In this document: positions 34,588-42,913 of the stretch, one piece after another
How positions within the stretch are numbered: the first letter of the stretch is position 1
How the letters are laid out: the number at the start of each line of letters is the position of its first letter
DNA from: Laedolimicola ammoniilytica
GTDB taxonomy: Bacteria > Bacillota > Clostridia > Lachnospirales > Lachnospiraceae
Assembly: GCF_025567165.1 (NCBI RefSeq)
Contig: NZ_JAOQKC010000017.1
Coordinates: 8,623-72,622 of the forward strand
Length of the DNA stretch: 64,000 nt
Direction of reading: 5' to 3'
The notes under the pieces: model-generated
Seen by the model: only the letters and a program-made list of their open reading frames with translations
Database searches by the model: none
Told to the model about the DNA's origin: nothing
Translations under genes and position numbers: made by a program

Positions 34588-35328
34588 TTAAAAGCCTCTT
34601 CCAATACATATGCTTAAAAAATACACTTTTTCGACCCCGGCCTCCCGGAGAACTGCTGCCGCCGCGTCCAGGGTGCTTCCGGTGGTGTAGATGTCGTCTA
34701 TCAGCACCGCTCTCTTTAATTTTACCGCATTCCCACAGACTTGAAAAGCATTTTTCAGATTCTCCCGCCGCCCGGCGTCACTTAGATTTTTCTGGGGCTT
34801 CGTCTTTTTTACCCGCAGAAGCACCTCTTTTTCCACCGGGATTCCAAGCCGCTCCCCGATGCGGTCCGCCACCAGTGCCGCCTGGTTAAAGCCTCTTTTT
34901 CGCATCCGGCTTTTGTGAATCGGAACGGGAATCAGCGCGTCCGGCTGCCAGGAACGAAGGGTGCGCCCGAAGCGCCGCAGCAGCTCCTCCGCGTAGAAAT
35001 CCGCGTATTCCCTGCGGTTATGATACTTGAAGCGGCTGATAGAAGCCCGCATAAGCTGATCGTAGACAAAGGCTGCCCGGCCCTTTTCGAATCCATGCTC
35101 CCGCCGCATGCAATCCGGACAATATTCCGTCTCTGTCTCTGAAAGCGGTTTCCCGCATTTCATGCAGACCGGCTCTTCTGCCGGGCGCGGGAGCATCCGG
35201 CAGTTTTCGCAGATCAATCGATCATATCGGCCTGTGAGTTCATCACAGATCGGACATCTGCGAGGATATATAAGATTTGATAGTTTCGCAAAGACCCGTG
35301 TAGCGCTTCTGTTCCGTACCATTTTCAA
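34588..35328 (-). CDS. comF: ComF family protein (double zinc ribbon plus phosphoribosyltransferase)
   Basis: 246 residues. The N-terminal zinc ribbon has CPICDEL, CENC, CMKCG and CPDC. The phosphoribosyltransferase-like half has PVPIHKSRMRKRGFNQA and the PRPP loop VLIDDIYTTGSTL. ComF proteins assist DNA uptake or processing of internalised single strands. The start given is TTG at 35328, overlapping the end of recD2 by 86 nt; ATG two codons later is the alternative. The overlap with a helicase gene supports a link to DNA processing. Confidence 0.88.
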   Translation of the reverse strand: MKMVRNRSATRVFAKLSNLIYPRRCPICDELTGRYDRLICENCRMLPRPAEEPVCMKCGKPLSETETEYCPDCMRREHGFEKGRAAFVYDQLMRASISRFKYHNRREYADFYAEELLRRFGRTLRSWQPDALIPVPIHKSRMRKRGFNQAALVADRIGERLGIPVEKEVLLRVKKTKPQKNLSDAGRRENLKNAFQVCGNAVKLKRAVLIDDIYTTGSTLDAAAAVLREAGVEKVYFLSICIGRGF

Positions 35329-37525
35329 TCATCGCCTGGAAGGTGGAGGCGCTGCCCACCAGAGTCACGCAGGATCTGGCCCGGGTCACCGCCGTATACA
35401 AAAGGTTTCGGTTCATCAGGGGGCGGGGGCCACTGAGCAATGGGATCACCACCGCCGGGTACTCGCTTCCCTGGGACTTATGTACGGTAATCGCGTAGGC
35501 CAGTTCCAGCTCGTCCAGCTGTTTGAACGGGTAGGAGGCCATACGCCCTTCATCAAATTCCACGGTAACTTCCTCCGCGAAGGTATTGATGGTACGGACG
35601 ATTCCCATGTCGCCGTTGAATACGCCCACGCCCTTATCGATGGCAATGCCGTAGCGGTTGCGGACCTCCCACTCCAGCTGGTAATTGTTGCGGATCTGCA
35701 TGACCTTGTCGCCCACCCGCAGAATCCCTTTTCCGGCGCCGCCGTCCTCCGCTTGGGTCACGTGGCCGAAGGGAATCTCCGTCTTGTCCTTATCCTCGGG
35801 ATTCAGATAGCGCTGCAGCACCCGGTTCAGGTTTTCTACACCGAGAGCCCCTTTCCGCATGGGGGTCAATACCTGGATATCCGAAATCTCCGCGCCCACA
35901 TAGCGGGGCATCTTCTCCTGTACCAGAGCCAGCACCACCCGCAAAATGATGTTCGGATCCTGTCTTTGCAGAAAGAAGAAATCCCGGCTCTTATTGTCCA
36001 GGGTCACCTGCTCACCCCGGTTGATCTTATGGGCGTTCACAATGATGTCGCTCTCCGCCGCCTGGCGGAAGATCTTGGTCAGCCGCACCACCGGAAAGGC
36101 CTCCGAGCGGATCATATCCTGCAGGATGCTGCCCGGCCCCACGCTGGGAAGCTGGTTCACATCGCCCACCAGAATCAGTCTGGTGCCCGGCACTACCGCC
36201 TTTAACAGCGCCTGCATCAGATGCAGATCCACCATGGACATCTCATCGATGATGATCACATCTGCCTCCAGGGGATTCTCCTCATTCCGGGCAAACATAG
36301 CCCGGCCCACGCCTGCGTTCTCCGGACCGCCGGACAGCTCCAGCATCCGGTGGATGGTCTGAGCCTGACAGCCTGTGGCCTCGGTCATCCGCTTGGCCGC
36401 CCGCCCGGTGGGAGCGGCCAGAAAAATATCCAGGTTCTCCGCCTCAAAATAATGAATCATGGCGTTGATGGTGGTGGTTTTTCCGGTACCGGGACCTCCG
36501 GTCAGGATCAGCAGGCCATTTTGCACTGCTGCCGCCACCGCTTCCCGCTGGTGTTCGTCCAGGGTGGTCTTCGTGGCTTTCTCGATCTTCGAAAGCCGCG
36601 TTTCAATCACCGCGTCGGTCTCATCCATGGACAGATTCAAGTGATACAGCATGGCCGCGATGCTGAGCTCCGCGTAATAATAAGAAGCCGCATAGACGAA
36701 GACCGTCTCCTGTCCCCGGCTGTCCGGCAGGGTCTTCTTTATGAGCTTCCGGTCAATGCTGAGGTCCGACACATGGCGCTCCACCGATTCCGGCGGCACG
36801 CCCAGAAGCTCCACTGTCCGATTTAACAGCATGGTCTCCGGAATACAGGTATGGCCCTCCGCCGAAGCGTTCAAAAGTGTATACAGGATGCCGCTTCGGA
36901 TCCGAAAATCCGAGTCCTCCCGGATGCCGACCCGTTTCGCGATCTCATCCGCGGTCCGAAAGCCCACGCCCGCGATATCGTCTGCCAGTCGGTAGGGATT
37001 CTCCTTTATCATACGATAAATCTCCTGCCCATACTGCTGGTAAATCTTTACAGCTAAATTCATGGAGATGCCATACTCCTGCAAAAAAACCATGGCGTCC
37101 CGGAGATCCCGTTTTTCCTCCATCTGTTCGGCGATCTCCCGGGCCTTCCGCTCACTGATGCCCTTGACCTCCGCCAGACGCTCCGGCTCACGCTCCATGA
37201 TTTCAAAGGTTTTCGCCCCAAACCTTCGGACAATCCGGGCCGCCAGCGCAGCGCCGACGCCCTTCACCGCTCCGCTGGCCAGATAGCGCTCCATGGCCAG
37301 GGCGTCCTTTGGCGTCTTCACCTCGAAGCGCTCCGACTTGAACTGCTGGCCGTACATGGGATGCTCCGTATAATCGCCCTCCAGCTCCACCAGCTCACCC
37401 TCACTGATATAGGAAAAGATTCCGACGACTGTGATTTCATCCTCGTCGGATACCAGATTCAGAACCGAATATCCATTTTCCGCGTTTCTGTAGATGATGT
37501 GCTCTACATACCCCTCAAGCTTCAT
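35243..37525 (-). CDS. recD2: ATP-dependent RecD2-type DNA helicase
   Basis: 760 residues. An N-terminal OB-like region is followed by two helix-hairpin-helix segments (VKGVGAALAARIVRRFG and DDIAGVGFRTADEIA). The SF1 helicase core has Walker A in LTGGPGTGKTTTIN and Walker B in VIIIDEMSMVD; the C-terminal motif is AITVHKSQGSEYP. It is a 5'-3' helicase of repair and replication-fork processing, not part of a RecBCD complex. ATG at 37525 has AAGGAGAATT upstream. It follows mreB and overlaps comF. Confidence 0.92.
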   Translation of the reverse strand: MKLEGYVEHIIYRNAENGYSVLNLVSDEDEITVVGIFSYISEGELVELEGDYTEHPMYGQQFKSERFEVKTPKDALAMERYLASGAVKGVGAALAARIVRRFGAKTFEIMEREPERLAEVKGISERKAREIAEQMEEKRDLRDAMVFLQEYGISMNLAVKIYQQYGQEIYRMIKENPYRLADDIAGVGFRTADEIAKRVGIREDSDFRIRSGILYTLLNASAEGHTCIPETMLLNRTVELLGVPPESVERHVSDLSIDRKLIKKTLPDSRGQETVFVYAASYYYAELSIAAMLYHLNLSMDETDAVIETRLSKIEKATKTTLDEHQREAVAAAVQNGLLILTGGPGTGKTTTINAMIHYFEAENLDIFLAAPTGRAAKRMTEATGCQAQTIHRMLELSGGPENAGVGRAMFARNEENPLEADVIIIDEMSMVDLHLMQALLKAVVPGTRLILVGDVNQLPSVGPGSILQDMIRSEAFPVVRLTKIFRQAAESDIIVNAHKINRGEQVTLDNKSRDFFFLQRQDPNIILRVVLALVQEKMPRYVGAEISDIQVLTPMRKGALGVENLNRVLQRYLNPEDKDKTEIPFGHVTQAEDGGAGKGILRVGDKVMQIRNNYQLEWEVRNRYGIAIDKGVGVFNGDMGIVRTINTFAEEVTVEFDEGRMASYPFKQLDELELAYAITVHKSQGSEYPAVVIPLLSGPRPLMNRNLLYTAVTRARSCVTLVGSASTFQAMIENGTEQKRYTGLCETIKSYISSQMSDL

Positions 37526-37562
37526 AATTCTCCTTCGTATGAAGATATATTTCTATAAAAAT

Positions 37563-37592
37563 GGGCATGACAGATAAAGCTCCGTCATGCCC
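37563..37592 (-). terminator. Terminator of mreB
   Basis: GGGCATGAC (37592-37584) pairs with GTCATGCCC (37571-37563) around a 12-nt loop, followed by ATTTTTA on the minus strand. It lies 21 bp after the mreB stop and before recD2. Confidence 0.85.
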
Positions 37593-37612
37593 CTCATTTG
37601 TAAAAATAAGAT

Positions 37613-38605
37613 TTACTCGTCCCGGTTGCCGGCCATGAACTCTACGAATTTACCGGTTCCGATAGCGACACACTTCATGGCGTCCTCAGCCGTCATGGTA
37701 TTGATGCCGGTCTTCTCCTCCAGCAGCTCCTCCAGTCCGCGAAGCAGGGCTCCGCCTCCGGTCAGTACGATTCCTCTGTCCGCGATATCTGCTGCCAGCT
37801 CGGGCGGAGTCTTCTCCAGCACACTGTGGACAGCCTCTACGATCTGCATGGTAGACTCACGAAGCGCCTCCTCGCAGTCCTCAGAGGTCACCTCTACAGA
37901 CTTCGGCAGACCTGTCACCAGGTTCCGTCCGCGAACGCTCATGCGATCCACTTCAGCCCGGGGATAGCAGGTACCTACCTTAATCTTGATATCCTCTGCA
38001 GTGCGCTCACCGATCAGAAGATTGTGCTTTTTCCGCATGTAACGGACGATGGCCTCGTCGAAATCGTCTCCCGCGATCTTCACGGAAGTGCTGACTACCG
38101 CGCCGCCCAGGGAGATAACAGCGATGTCGCTGGTACCGCCTCCGATGTCTACGATCATATTGCCGCAGGGACGGGAAATATCAATGCCGGCTCCGATGGC
38201 TGCCGCAATGGGCTCCTCGATGATCAGAACCTCGCGGGCGCCTGCCTGATAGGTAGCGTCCTCTACTGCCTTCTTCTCTACCTCGGTCACGCCGCTGGGT
38301 ACGCACACTGCGATACGCGGTCTGCGGAAAGAACGCTTGCCTGTAGCCTTCTGGATGAAGTACTTCAGCATCTTCTCTGTTACGGTATAGTCGGAGATAA
38401 CGCCCTGACGCAGCGGACGTACCGCTACGATGTTGCCGGGGGTTCTTCCCAGCATCAGTCTGGCTTCCTCTCCAATCGCGCGAATCTTATTGGTATCGCG
38501 GTCAAAGGCTACTACGGACGGCTCTTTTAAAACGACGCCCTTTCCATTTATATATACAAGGATACTGGCTGTACCCAGGTCAATTCCGATATCTGTTCCT
38601 GCCAT
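37613..38605 (-). CDS. mreB: Rod-shape protein MreB/Mbl
   Basis: 330 residues of the actin-like fold: phosphate-1 GIDLGTASILVY, connect-1/phosphate-2 MIVDIGGGTSDIAVI, and adenosine motif IVLTGGGALLRGL. It forms membrane-bound filaments that position the elongation machinery. AAAGGGGAATTTG precedes the ATG. No mreC or mreD gene is adjacent, so it may be Mbl or MreBH rather than the mreBCD copy. It has its own promoter and terminator, so it is a single-gene unit. Confidence 0.92.
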   Translation of the reverse strand: MAGTDIGIDLGTASILVYINGKGVVLKEPSVVAFDRDTNKIRAIGEEARLMLGRTPGNIVAVRPLRQGVISDYTVTEKMLKYFIQKATGKRSFRRPRIAVCVPSGVTEVEKKAVEDATYQAGAREVLIIEEPIAAAIGAGIDISRPCGNMIVDIGGGTSDIAVISLGGAVVSTSVKIAGDDFDEAIVRYMRKKHNLLIGERTAEDIKIKVGTCYPRAEVDRMSVRGRNLVTGLPKSVEVTSEDCEEALRESTMQIVEAVHSVLEKTPPELAADIADRGIVLTGGGALLRGLEELLEEKTGINTMTAEDAMKCVAIGTGKFVEFMAGNRDE

Positions 38606-38725
38606 TTTTCAAATTCCCCTTTCTCACCGAATCTTTCCGGATCCAATTTCTTCTATACTATCAGTCTTACACATTTATAAGCAGTTATTCATGCTTCCTG
38701 TAAAGCACCTATTTGCGTAACTTAT

Positions 38726-38754
38726 ATTATATACAAGAAATTCCAAAAAGGAAA
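38726..38754 (-). promoter_or_regulatory. Promoter of mreB
   Basis: A perfect TATAAT at 38731-38726 with a poor -35 (TTTCCT, 17-bp spacer). The roughly 120-nt leader that follows has no evident riboswitch. The surrounding gap 38606-38790 is AT-rich and has no other feature I can support. Confidence 0.55.
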
Positions 38755-38790
38755 GCATTTTTTTTCGTCTATGGGAAATTTAAGCATTTC

Positions 38791-39777
38791 TTAAGAACAA
38801 TGAGCCAGCCACTGGCACACTTCTGTCACTTTTTCCCTCTGCTCCGGAGTAAAATCCGCAGCATCCCGCTCCACATCCAGATCCTCCATGTCGTAACGGC
38901 GGCCCAGAAGCAGCTTTTCCAGCTTTGCCGGGAATTCCACGTCCAGCATATCCGAATAGATTTTGATCTCCTCGATATGCATATTTTTCAGGCGCAGCCA
39001 CACCTCCAGCTCGCCCCAGTCGAAGCGCTTGCTGTAAGAGGTCTCACACTCGGGGGATTTTCCGAATTTCCAGTCCCAGGAGGAATAAAGGTTGTACGTC
39101 TCCTGCACTTCCCCATTTTCGAAAATAGCCGGATCCAGCTCCACGAAATCACCATAGGCCTCCGCAAAGCTTTCCTTCAGGGCTGCCCGCAGCGCGTCTG
39201 TGGTAATCTCCGGGTTCAGATCCTTCAGGTTGCAGACCCGGGACTGTACGGATTTGACGCCCTTCGCCTTCATTTTTTCCTTGGACGGAGTCAGATATCT
39301 GCCCAGCTGGCTTACATCCACATTCACCATCAGGGTTCCATGCTGGATATTGCAATGGGAATTCTTGGAAAACGCGTTTCCGGAGAACTTGAAGCCGTCC
39401 TGGGTAATGATGTCGTTGCGGCCGGAAAACTGTGTCTCGATGCCGAATTTTCGGCAGGCGGACTGGATGACCTTCAGCTGCTTCTCCAGATCGTAACGCT
39501 CCGGGGCGGCCAGGAAGGTAAAGTTCAGGTTGCCCAGATCGTGGTAAACGGCTCCGCCGCCGGTGGTGCGTCTGGCCAGGAAGCCACCCTCCTCCTCCAG
39601 AAGCTGGGCCTTGCATTCCCGAATCGCGTTCTGATTCCGTCCGATGACTACCGTATGGTCGTTCTGCCAGAGATAGAGCACCACGTCGCCGGGCTCGATT
39701 TTGTCTGCCAGATACTTCTCCACGGCCAGATTTCTCCAGGGATTCCAGGTGTAGGTCTGTACAAAATAATGATTCAT
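38791..39777 (-). CDS. lplA: Lipoate-protein ligase A
   Basis: 328 residues. The ligase fold shows RRTTGGGAVYHDLGNLNFTF (the RRxxGG and HDxGN motifs that bind lipoate-AMP) and KFSGNAFSK containing the catalytic lysine. A C-terminal accessory domain is present, as in two-domain LplA. It activates free lipoate or octanoate and attaches it to lipoyl domains. AAGGAGGAGACACAA precedes the ATG. It is the last chromosomal gene before the ICE. Confidence 0.92.
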   Translation of the reverse strand: MNHYFVQTYTWNPWRNLAVEKYLADKIEPGDVVLYLWQNDHTVVIGRNQNAIRECKAQLLEEEGGFLARRTTGGGAVYHDLGNLNFTFLAAPERYDLEKQLKVIQSACRKFGIETQFSGRNDIITQDGFKFSGNAFSKNSHCNIQHGTLMVNVDVSQLGRYLTPSKEKMKAKGVKSVQSRVCNLKDLNPEITTDALRAALKESFAEAYGDFVELDPAIFENGEVQETYNLYSSWDWKFGKSPECETSYSKRFDWGELEVWLRLKNMHIEEIKIYSDMLDVEFPAKLEKLLLGRRYDMEDLDVERDAADFTPEQREKVTEVCQWLAHCS

Positions 39778-39884
39778 TTGTGTCTCCTCCTTATTGTCTC
39801 TTATGATACCATCATTTTTTGAAATTTTTCTTTCTATTTTGTTTCACTTTTCTTATAAATCACAAAGTAATTTTTGACTATCTT

Positions 39885-40034
39885 TTCAAAAGTTCTTATA
39901 TGCCGGTATAGCCTATTGTTACAGGCTTTTCCGGCATTTTTTGTTATGGAAGATATTCTCAAATCTTCTTATATCCCCGTATGTTTTGGTGTTCAAAAGT
40001 AGTATGTGGAGTAGTAAATTCTCCGTTTACTACT
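39885..40034. repeat. Short repeats next to int, candidate integrase-binding sites
   Basis: AGTAGTA occurs at about 39998-40004 and 40010-40016, 12 bp apart, and inverted as TTTACTACT at 40026-40034, touching the int stop. A longer pair, TTCAAAAGT, occurs at 39885-39893 and 39992-40000. Tn916-family integrases bind short direct repeats near the ends. That role is inferred here. Confidence 0.45.
39901..39942 (+). terminator. Terminator-like hairpin at the ICE end
   Basis: TGCCGG (39901-39906) pairs with CCGGCA (39931-39936), inner GCCT with AGGC, followed by TTTTTT on the plus strand. No plus-strand gene precedes it inside the element, so it may block transcription from the chromosome or belong to the attachment structure. 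Confidence 0.5.
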
Positions 40035-41227
40035 TATGCAATCAGCCGCTTCATTTCTGTTATCGACGTTTCGGAAGTCGTATGCGCGTAATAGTTCAGC
40101 GTCATATTGATGTTGGAATGTCCCATGATGTACTGCAATGCCTTTGGGTTCATTCCTGCATTTGCTAACGTGGTGCAGAATGTGTGGCGTAAGGTGTGCG
40201 GTGTCATTACCTTTGGCAATGCTACCTTTTGCGTTTTTGTGTATTTCCTTACAAGCCCCCGGAACATACTTTCATAGTTGACTGCCACTTTTGGCAAGCC
40301 GTTCCGGTTAAGAAACAGAAACTTTGTGTAGCCCTCTAAAATAACAGGCTGTGCATATTTCCGTTTGTTCAGCACCCGTTGAAATGCTTCCAACACTTTT
40401 TCACTCATAGGAATAACCCGATTGCCGCTTTTCGTCTTAGGCGTTTCCACATAGTAACCCACGTCTGCAATCTTCAAAAGTTGGTGGTCTACATTGATAA
40501 GCTGTTTGTCTAAGTCAATGTCAGCTTCCGTCAGTCCGCAGAGTTCCGAAATGCGAAGCCCTGTCCCTAACAGTATGATAATCTCGTCGTAGTATTTCTG
40601 ATAGACTTTATCATGCTGCACAAAGGACAGAAAAGCCGCTTCCTGCGTAGGGGATAGAGGTTCCTTTGGTTCCGTATCATCTTCAAGGACTGTGTTCAAC
40701 TGGAAGTCAAATGGATTTTTACGAATACAATCGTCCTGTATGGCTGTGTAAAAAGCAGCCTTTAAGGAACGCTTGTGGTTGTTGATAGTCTTGAAGCCGT
40801 AACCTTTTTCTTTCATGCGTAATGCCCATTCCTTTGCGTCGGAGAGCTTCACATTTTCAATCCGGCAGGCTCCAAGTTTATCCTCCTGCAAAATCCGCAT
40901 GAGCTGTTTTCGCCCCTGCTTTGTACCATGCCGCACATTTGCCCGGTGGCGTATCTGCTTTGCGTAGAGTTGGCAGACCGTCATTTTCTTTCCGATATGG
41001 TCGATACCGTCGTCAAGGTCTTTTTGGATTTCTTTCTCTTTTTCCCTCAACGCTATATCGTCGCGTTTTCCTGCCGGGGTTTTGTCCGTAGGTACTAACT
41101 TCCAAGAATACACAAACTGCGGTTTTCCAAAGGTATCTATATATTTGTAGGCATATCTCCCGTCTTTTCTCTGGCTCTCTCCGGTGCGGAGAATACGATT
41201 TTTATTATCCCGTCTTTTTTCCGACAT
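40034..41227 (-). CDS. int: Tyrosine recombinase, Tn916-family integrase
   Basis: 397 residues from ATG at 41227 (GGAAAGGAGCATAACG upstream). The N-terminal arm-binding domain resembles Tn916 Int (SRxxDGRYAYKYID-like), then a SAM-like core-binding domain. Catalytic residues are R in GTGLRISEL, H344 and R347 in TPHTLRHTF, H in MGHSN, and the nucleophile tyrosine near 379 in LNYYAH. It excises and integrates the element. It lies downstream of xis, the Tn916 order. Confidence 0.93.
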   Translation of the reverse strand: MSEKRRDNKNRILRTGESQRKDGRYAYKYIDTFGKPQFVYSWKLVPTDKTPAGKRDDIALREKEKEIQKDLDDGIDHIGKKMTVCQLYAKQIRHRANVRHGTKQGRKQLMRILQEDKLGACRIENVKLSDAKEWALRMKEKGYGFKTINNHKRSLKAAFYTAIQDDCIRKNPFDFQLNTVLEDDTEPKEPLSPTQEAAFLSFVQHDKVYQKYYDEIIILLGTGLRISELCGLTEADIDLDKQLINVDHQLLKIADVGYYVETPKTKSGNRVIPMSEKVLEAFQRVLNKRKYAQPVILEGYTKFLFLNRNGLPKVAVNYESMFRGLVRKYTKTQKVALPKVMTPHTLRHTFCTTLANAGMNPKALQYIMGHSNINMTLNYYAHTTSETSITEMKRLIA

Positions 41228-41306
41228 CGTTATGCTCCTTTCCATAATGGAAAGAGCCTTGATATGCTTGACTACATTGTACCACATTCAAGGCTCGATT
41301 TCACTA

Positions 41307-41510
41307 TCAGATTGCGTCCACCGTATCAATCATTTTTTCAAACTGCTTACGCTTAATCTGAATACGGTTTCCGTTCATCATTACCCAGTCCGGGACGGGA
41401 TTTTCTTCTGCCAGTTTCCGCAGCTTGCTTTCTCCGATACGGAAATATTTTGCGGCTTCTTCTATGGTAAGAGTGTACTTTTCCCAAATCGGCACGTCGT
41501 TATTGTTCAA
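41307..41510 (-). CDS. xis: Excisionase, Tn916 Xis family (TTG start)
   Basis: 67 residues from TTG at 41510, which has AAGGGGG eight bases upstream; the ATG 12 codons earlier has no ribosome site. The winged-helix core contains VPIWEKYTLTIEEAAKYF and GESKLRKLAEENP, and the helix ends with RIQIKRKQFEKM, as in Tn916 Xis. It bends DNA and directs Int toward excision. It sits 80 bp ahead of int and downstream of a structured non-coding stretch. Confidence 0.88.
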   Translation of the reverse strand: MNNNDVPIWEKYTLTIEEAAKYFRIGESKLRKLAEENPVPDWVMMNGNRIQIKRKQFEKMIDTVDAI

Positions 41511-41559
41511 TTTGTCGTCCCCCTTTCTAAATGGGTCAAAAGTCAATTTGTAACATAGG

Positions 41560-41940
41560 CTTTAATCGGACGGCTATTAGCGTAACCTCATGGGACTTGC
41601 ACCCCTCCGGCGGTCTGCCGAAGCCCTACCCATTGCCTGCGACGCTTCTAACGCTCGGACTATGGCTGTAAGGAAGTATCATTATGTATTCTGTGCGTTA
41701 TCGCCCGCAAGTTGCTACACTTGCTTTGCAGCGGTGGTGTTGTTCGCTCGCTTTTCCCGTAGGAGAAAGGTCATGGCGCACCCGCCGTATGGCTCGGCAC
41801 AAAAGGAACGTATCCGATTTGCCTTATGCTGCGTCGCCGTTCTATTGCGCCGCTTTCTTTGTCAAGGTTCAAAATGGCTGTGTTGCCGCATTAGCAGCGG
41901 AACGGAAAAGGGGGAGTAAAGACGTTCCACCGCCGATTGC
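41560..41940. ncRNA. Candidate structured non-coding RNA region between HTH and xis genes
   Basis: About 380 bp with no convincing gene but several nested stems. Outer AGCGT/ACGCT (41579-41583, 41651-41655) encloses ATGGG/CCCAT (41590-41594, 41629-41633). That encloses a 7-bp hairpin (41605-41611, 41617-41623). Separate hairpins are CAAGT/ACTTG near 41707-41722 and CCGC/GCGG near 41887-41900. GC content is higher than in the flanking ICE genes. Overlapping plus-strand frames here are low-complexity Arg/Cys-rich and lack ribosome sites. On the minus strand it would be the untranslated part of the regulator-xis-int transcript. Confidence 0.45.
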
Positions 41941-41942
41941 GG

Positions 41943-42203
41943 TTATTTCTCTGTTCTAAAATTGAGGACAGCCATCATCAGTTTGGCTTGCAGCCGTTCC
42001 CGAATGTCGTTGTCTATACCAAAATAAACATTTCCACGCTCGTCATATAACTTTCGCATGGATAAACGGGCTATATAACCGCTGAAATGCTGCAAGACCA
42101 TTTTCATAGCGTCCGGGTCGCCCTTTGTCGCTGCCACAATGACAGGATAAGGAACAAGGGCATTTTCCGGGTAGCCAGGTTGATTACCATTCGTCCCATT
42201 CAT
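41943..42203 (-). CDS. Helix-turn-helix protein, Tn916 ORF8-like (HTH_16)
   Basis: 86 residues from ATG at 42203, with GGAGG nine bases before it; an ATG two codons earlier is too close. PYPVIVAATKGDPDAMKMVL and LQAKLMMAVLNFR match the short Tn916 ORF8 group, which resembles a sigma-factor region-2 remnant. It overlaps the end of the sigma gene by 20 nt, as orf7/orf8 do in Tn916, where the pair promotes xis-int and transfer-gene expression. Confidence 0.85.
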   Translation of the reverse strand: MNGTNGNQPGYPENALVPYPVIVAATKGDPDAMKMVLQHFSGYIARLSMRKLYDERGNVYFGIDNDIRERLQAKLMMAVLNFRTEK

Positions 42204-42624
42204 CAGCATTTTCCTCCAAATATTTTCTTAATTGTTCAAAAGAGCTTGTCCGCCTGTACTGTATTGTGCTTCTCGGTGTATTGAGCAACTCTGCAATTTC
42301 TGTATCGCTCATTCCCTCGAAATAATACAGCAATATGGCTTTGCGCTTTTCTTCCGGCAAAGTACGGATTGCTTCAAGAAGCAGCTTCGGCGTGATTTTC
42401 TTTCCGGCTTTTTCAAAGACGGTTTCAGCAGTTTCCCGTTTGAAATATTCATCAAAGGTATGTAGCTGTCGCGCTTCATCTAAGGTCATGTCGGAAAAGG
42501 TTACTTCCTTTGCCTTATGTGTACGAAGCTCTCTATGAGCGTCGCACGCTTCATTGTGCAATACCGCATTGCAATACTTCTGAAAAGAACATTGCTTATA
42601 AAACTCCCTGCTATTAGGTTCCAC
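42184..42624 (-). CDS. Sigma-70-like regulator, Tn916 ORF7-like (GTG start)
   Basis: 146 residues from GTG at 42624, seven bases after AAAGGAGG; the frame is open further upstream without a ribosome site. The region-4 helix-turn-helix is clear: RTLPEEKRKAILLYYFEGMSD then TEIAELLNTPRSTIQYRRTS. In Tn916 the homologue activates excision and transfer genes. It is directly downstream of a leader peptide and terminator, so its expression is probably set by read-through. Confidence 0.87.
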   Translation of the reverse strand: MEPNSREFYKQCSFQKYCNAVLHNEACDAHRELRTHKAKEVTFSDMTLDEARQLHTFDEYFKRETAETVFEKAGKKITPKLLLEAIRTLPEEKRKAILLYYFEGMSDTEIAELLNTPRSTIQYRRTSSFEQLRKYLEENADEWDEW

Positions 42625-42749
42625 ATTCTCACCTCCTTTCTCGTTGAAAGTTGGTGGTGCTTCCCCCTTTTCGCGGGGTAATACGGAGCTTTGAAAAAAT
42701 GCCAAATATTTTCGGAAATTTTTTCAAAAATTTTTTTAAGCATACAAAA

Positions 42750-42783
42750 TGCGCCCGTCCGCAAAAAAACGCGGACAGGCGCA
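42750..42783 (-). terminator. Attenuator-type terminator between leader peptide and sigma gene
   Basis: TGCGCCTGTCCGC and GCGGACGGGCGCA form a 13-bp stem with one wobble around GTTTTTTT, followed by TTTTG. It lies 29 bp after the leader stop codon and about 125 bp before the sigma start, ideal for attenuation. Confidence 0.8.
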
Positions 42784-42811
42784 TAGGAATAATAAAAAGT
42801 ATTTAGATGAT

Positions 42812-42913
42812 TTAATAGTTCATATCTAAGGGTAGGAATATCCCCGGTGGCGGTCGGGCTTTTTTTGATAAATCAAAGAATGTAAGAATTTGTTGATGTG
42901 GTTTATAACTCAT
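42812..42913 (-). CDS. 33-residue leader peptide
   Basis: ATG at 42913 with TTTAGGAGG upstream, 33 codons, TAA at 42814-42812. It begins MSYKPHQQ, carries a KKARPPPGIF segment with three consecutive prolines, and ends LPLDMNY. Proline triplets are a known cause of ribosome stalling. The start region is held in a hairpin and a terminator follows, so this is more likely a regulatory leader than a functional product. I do not recognise the peptide. Confidence 0.7.
   Translation of the reverse strand: MSYKPHQQILTFFDLSKKARPPPGIFLPLDMNY

Noticed and set aside
38713..39822. 369-codon plus-strand open frame
   Set aside because: Antisense to lplA, which has full ligase motifs; no ribosome site.
39778..40033. 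tRNA gene as integration target
   Set aside because: No cloverleaf or T-arm sequence seen; Tn916-family integrases do not need one.
41590..41959. Overlapping plus-strand frames encoding Arg/Cys-rich peptides
   Set aside because: No ribosome sites, no domain-like sequence, and the region is better explained by nested RNA stems; kept only as a candidate ncRNA.
41943..42624. Housekeeping sigma factor
   Set aside because: Too short (only region 4 clear) and in the Tn916 orf7-orf8 arrangement, so an ICE regulator.
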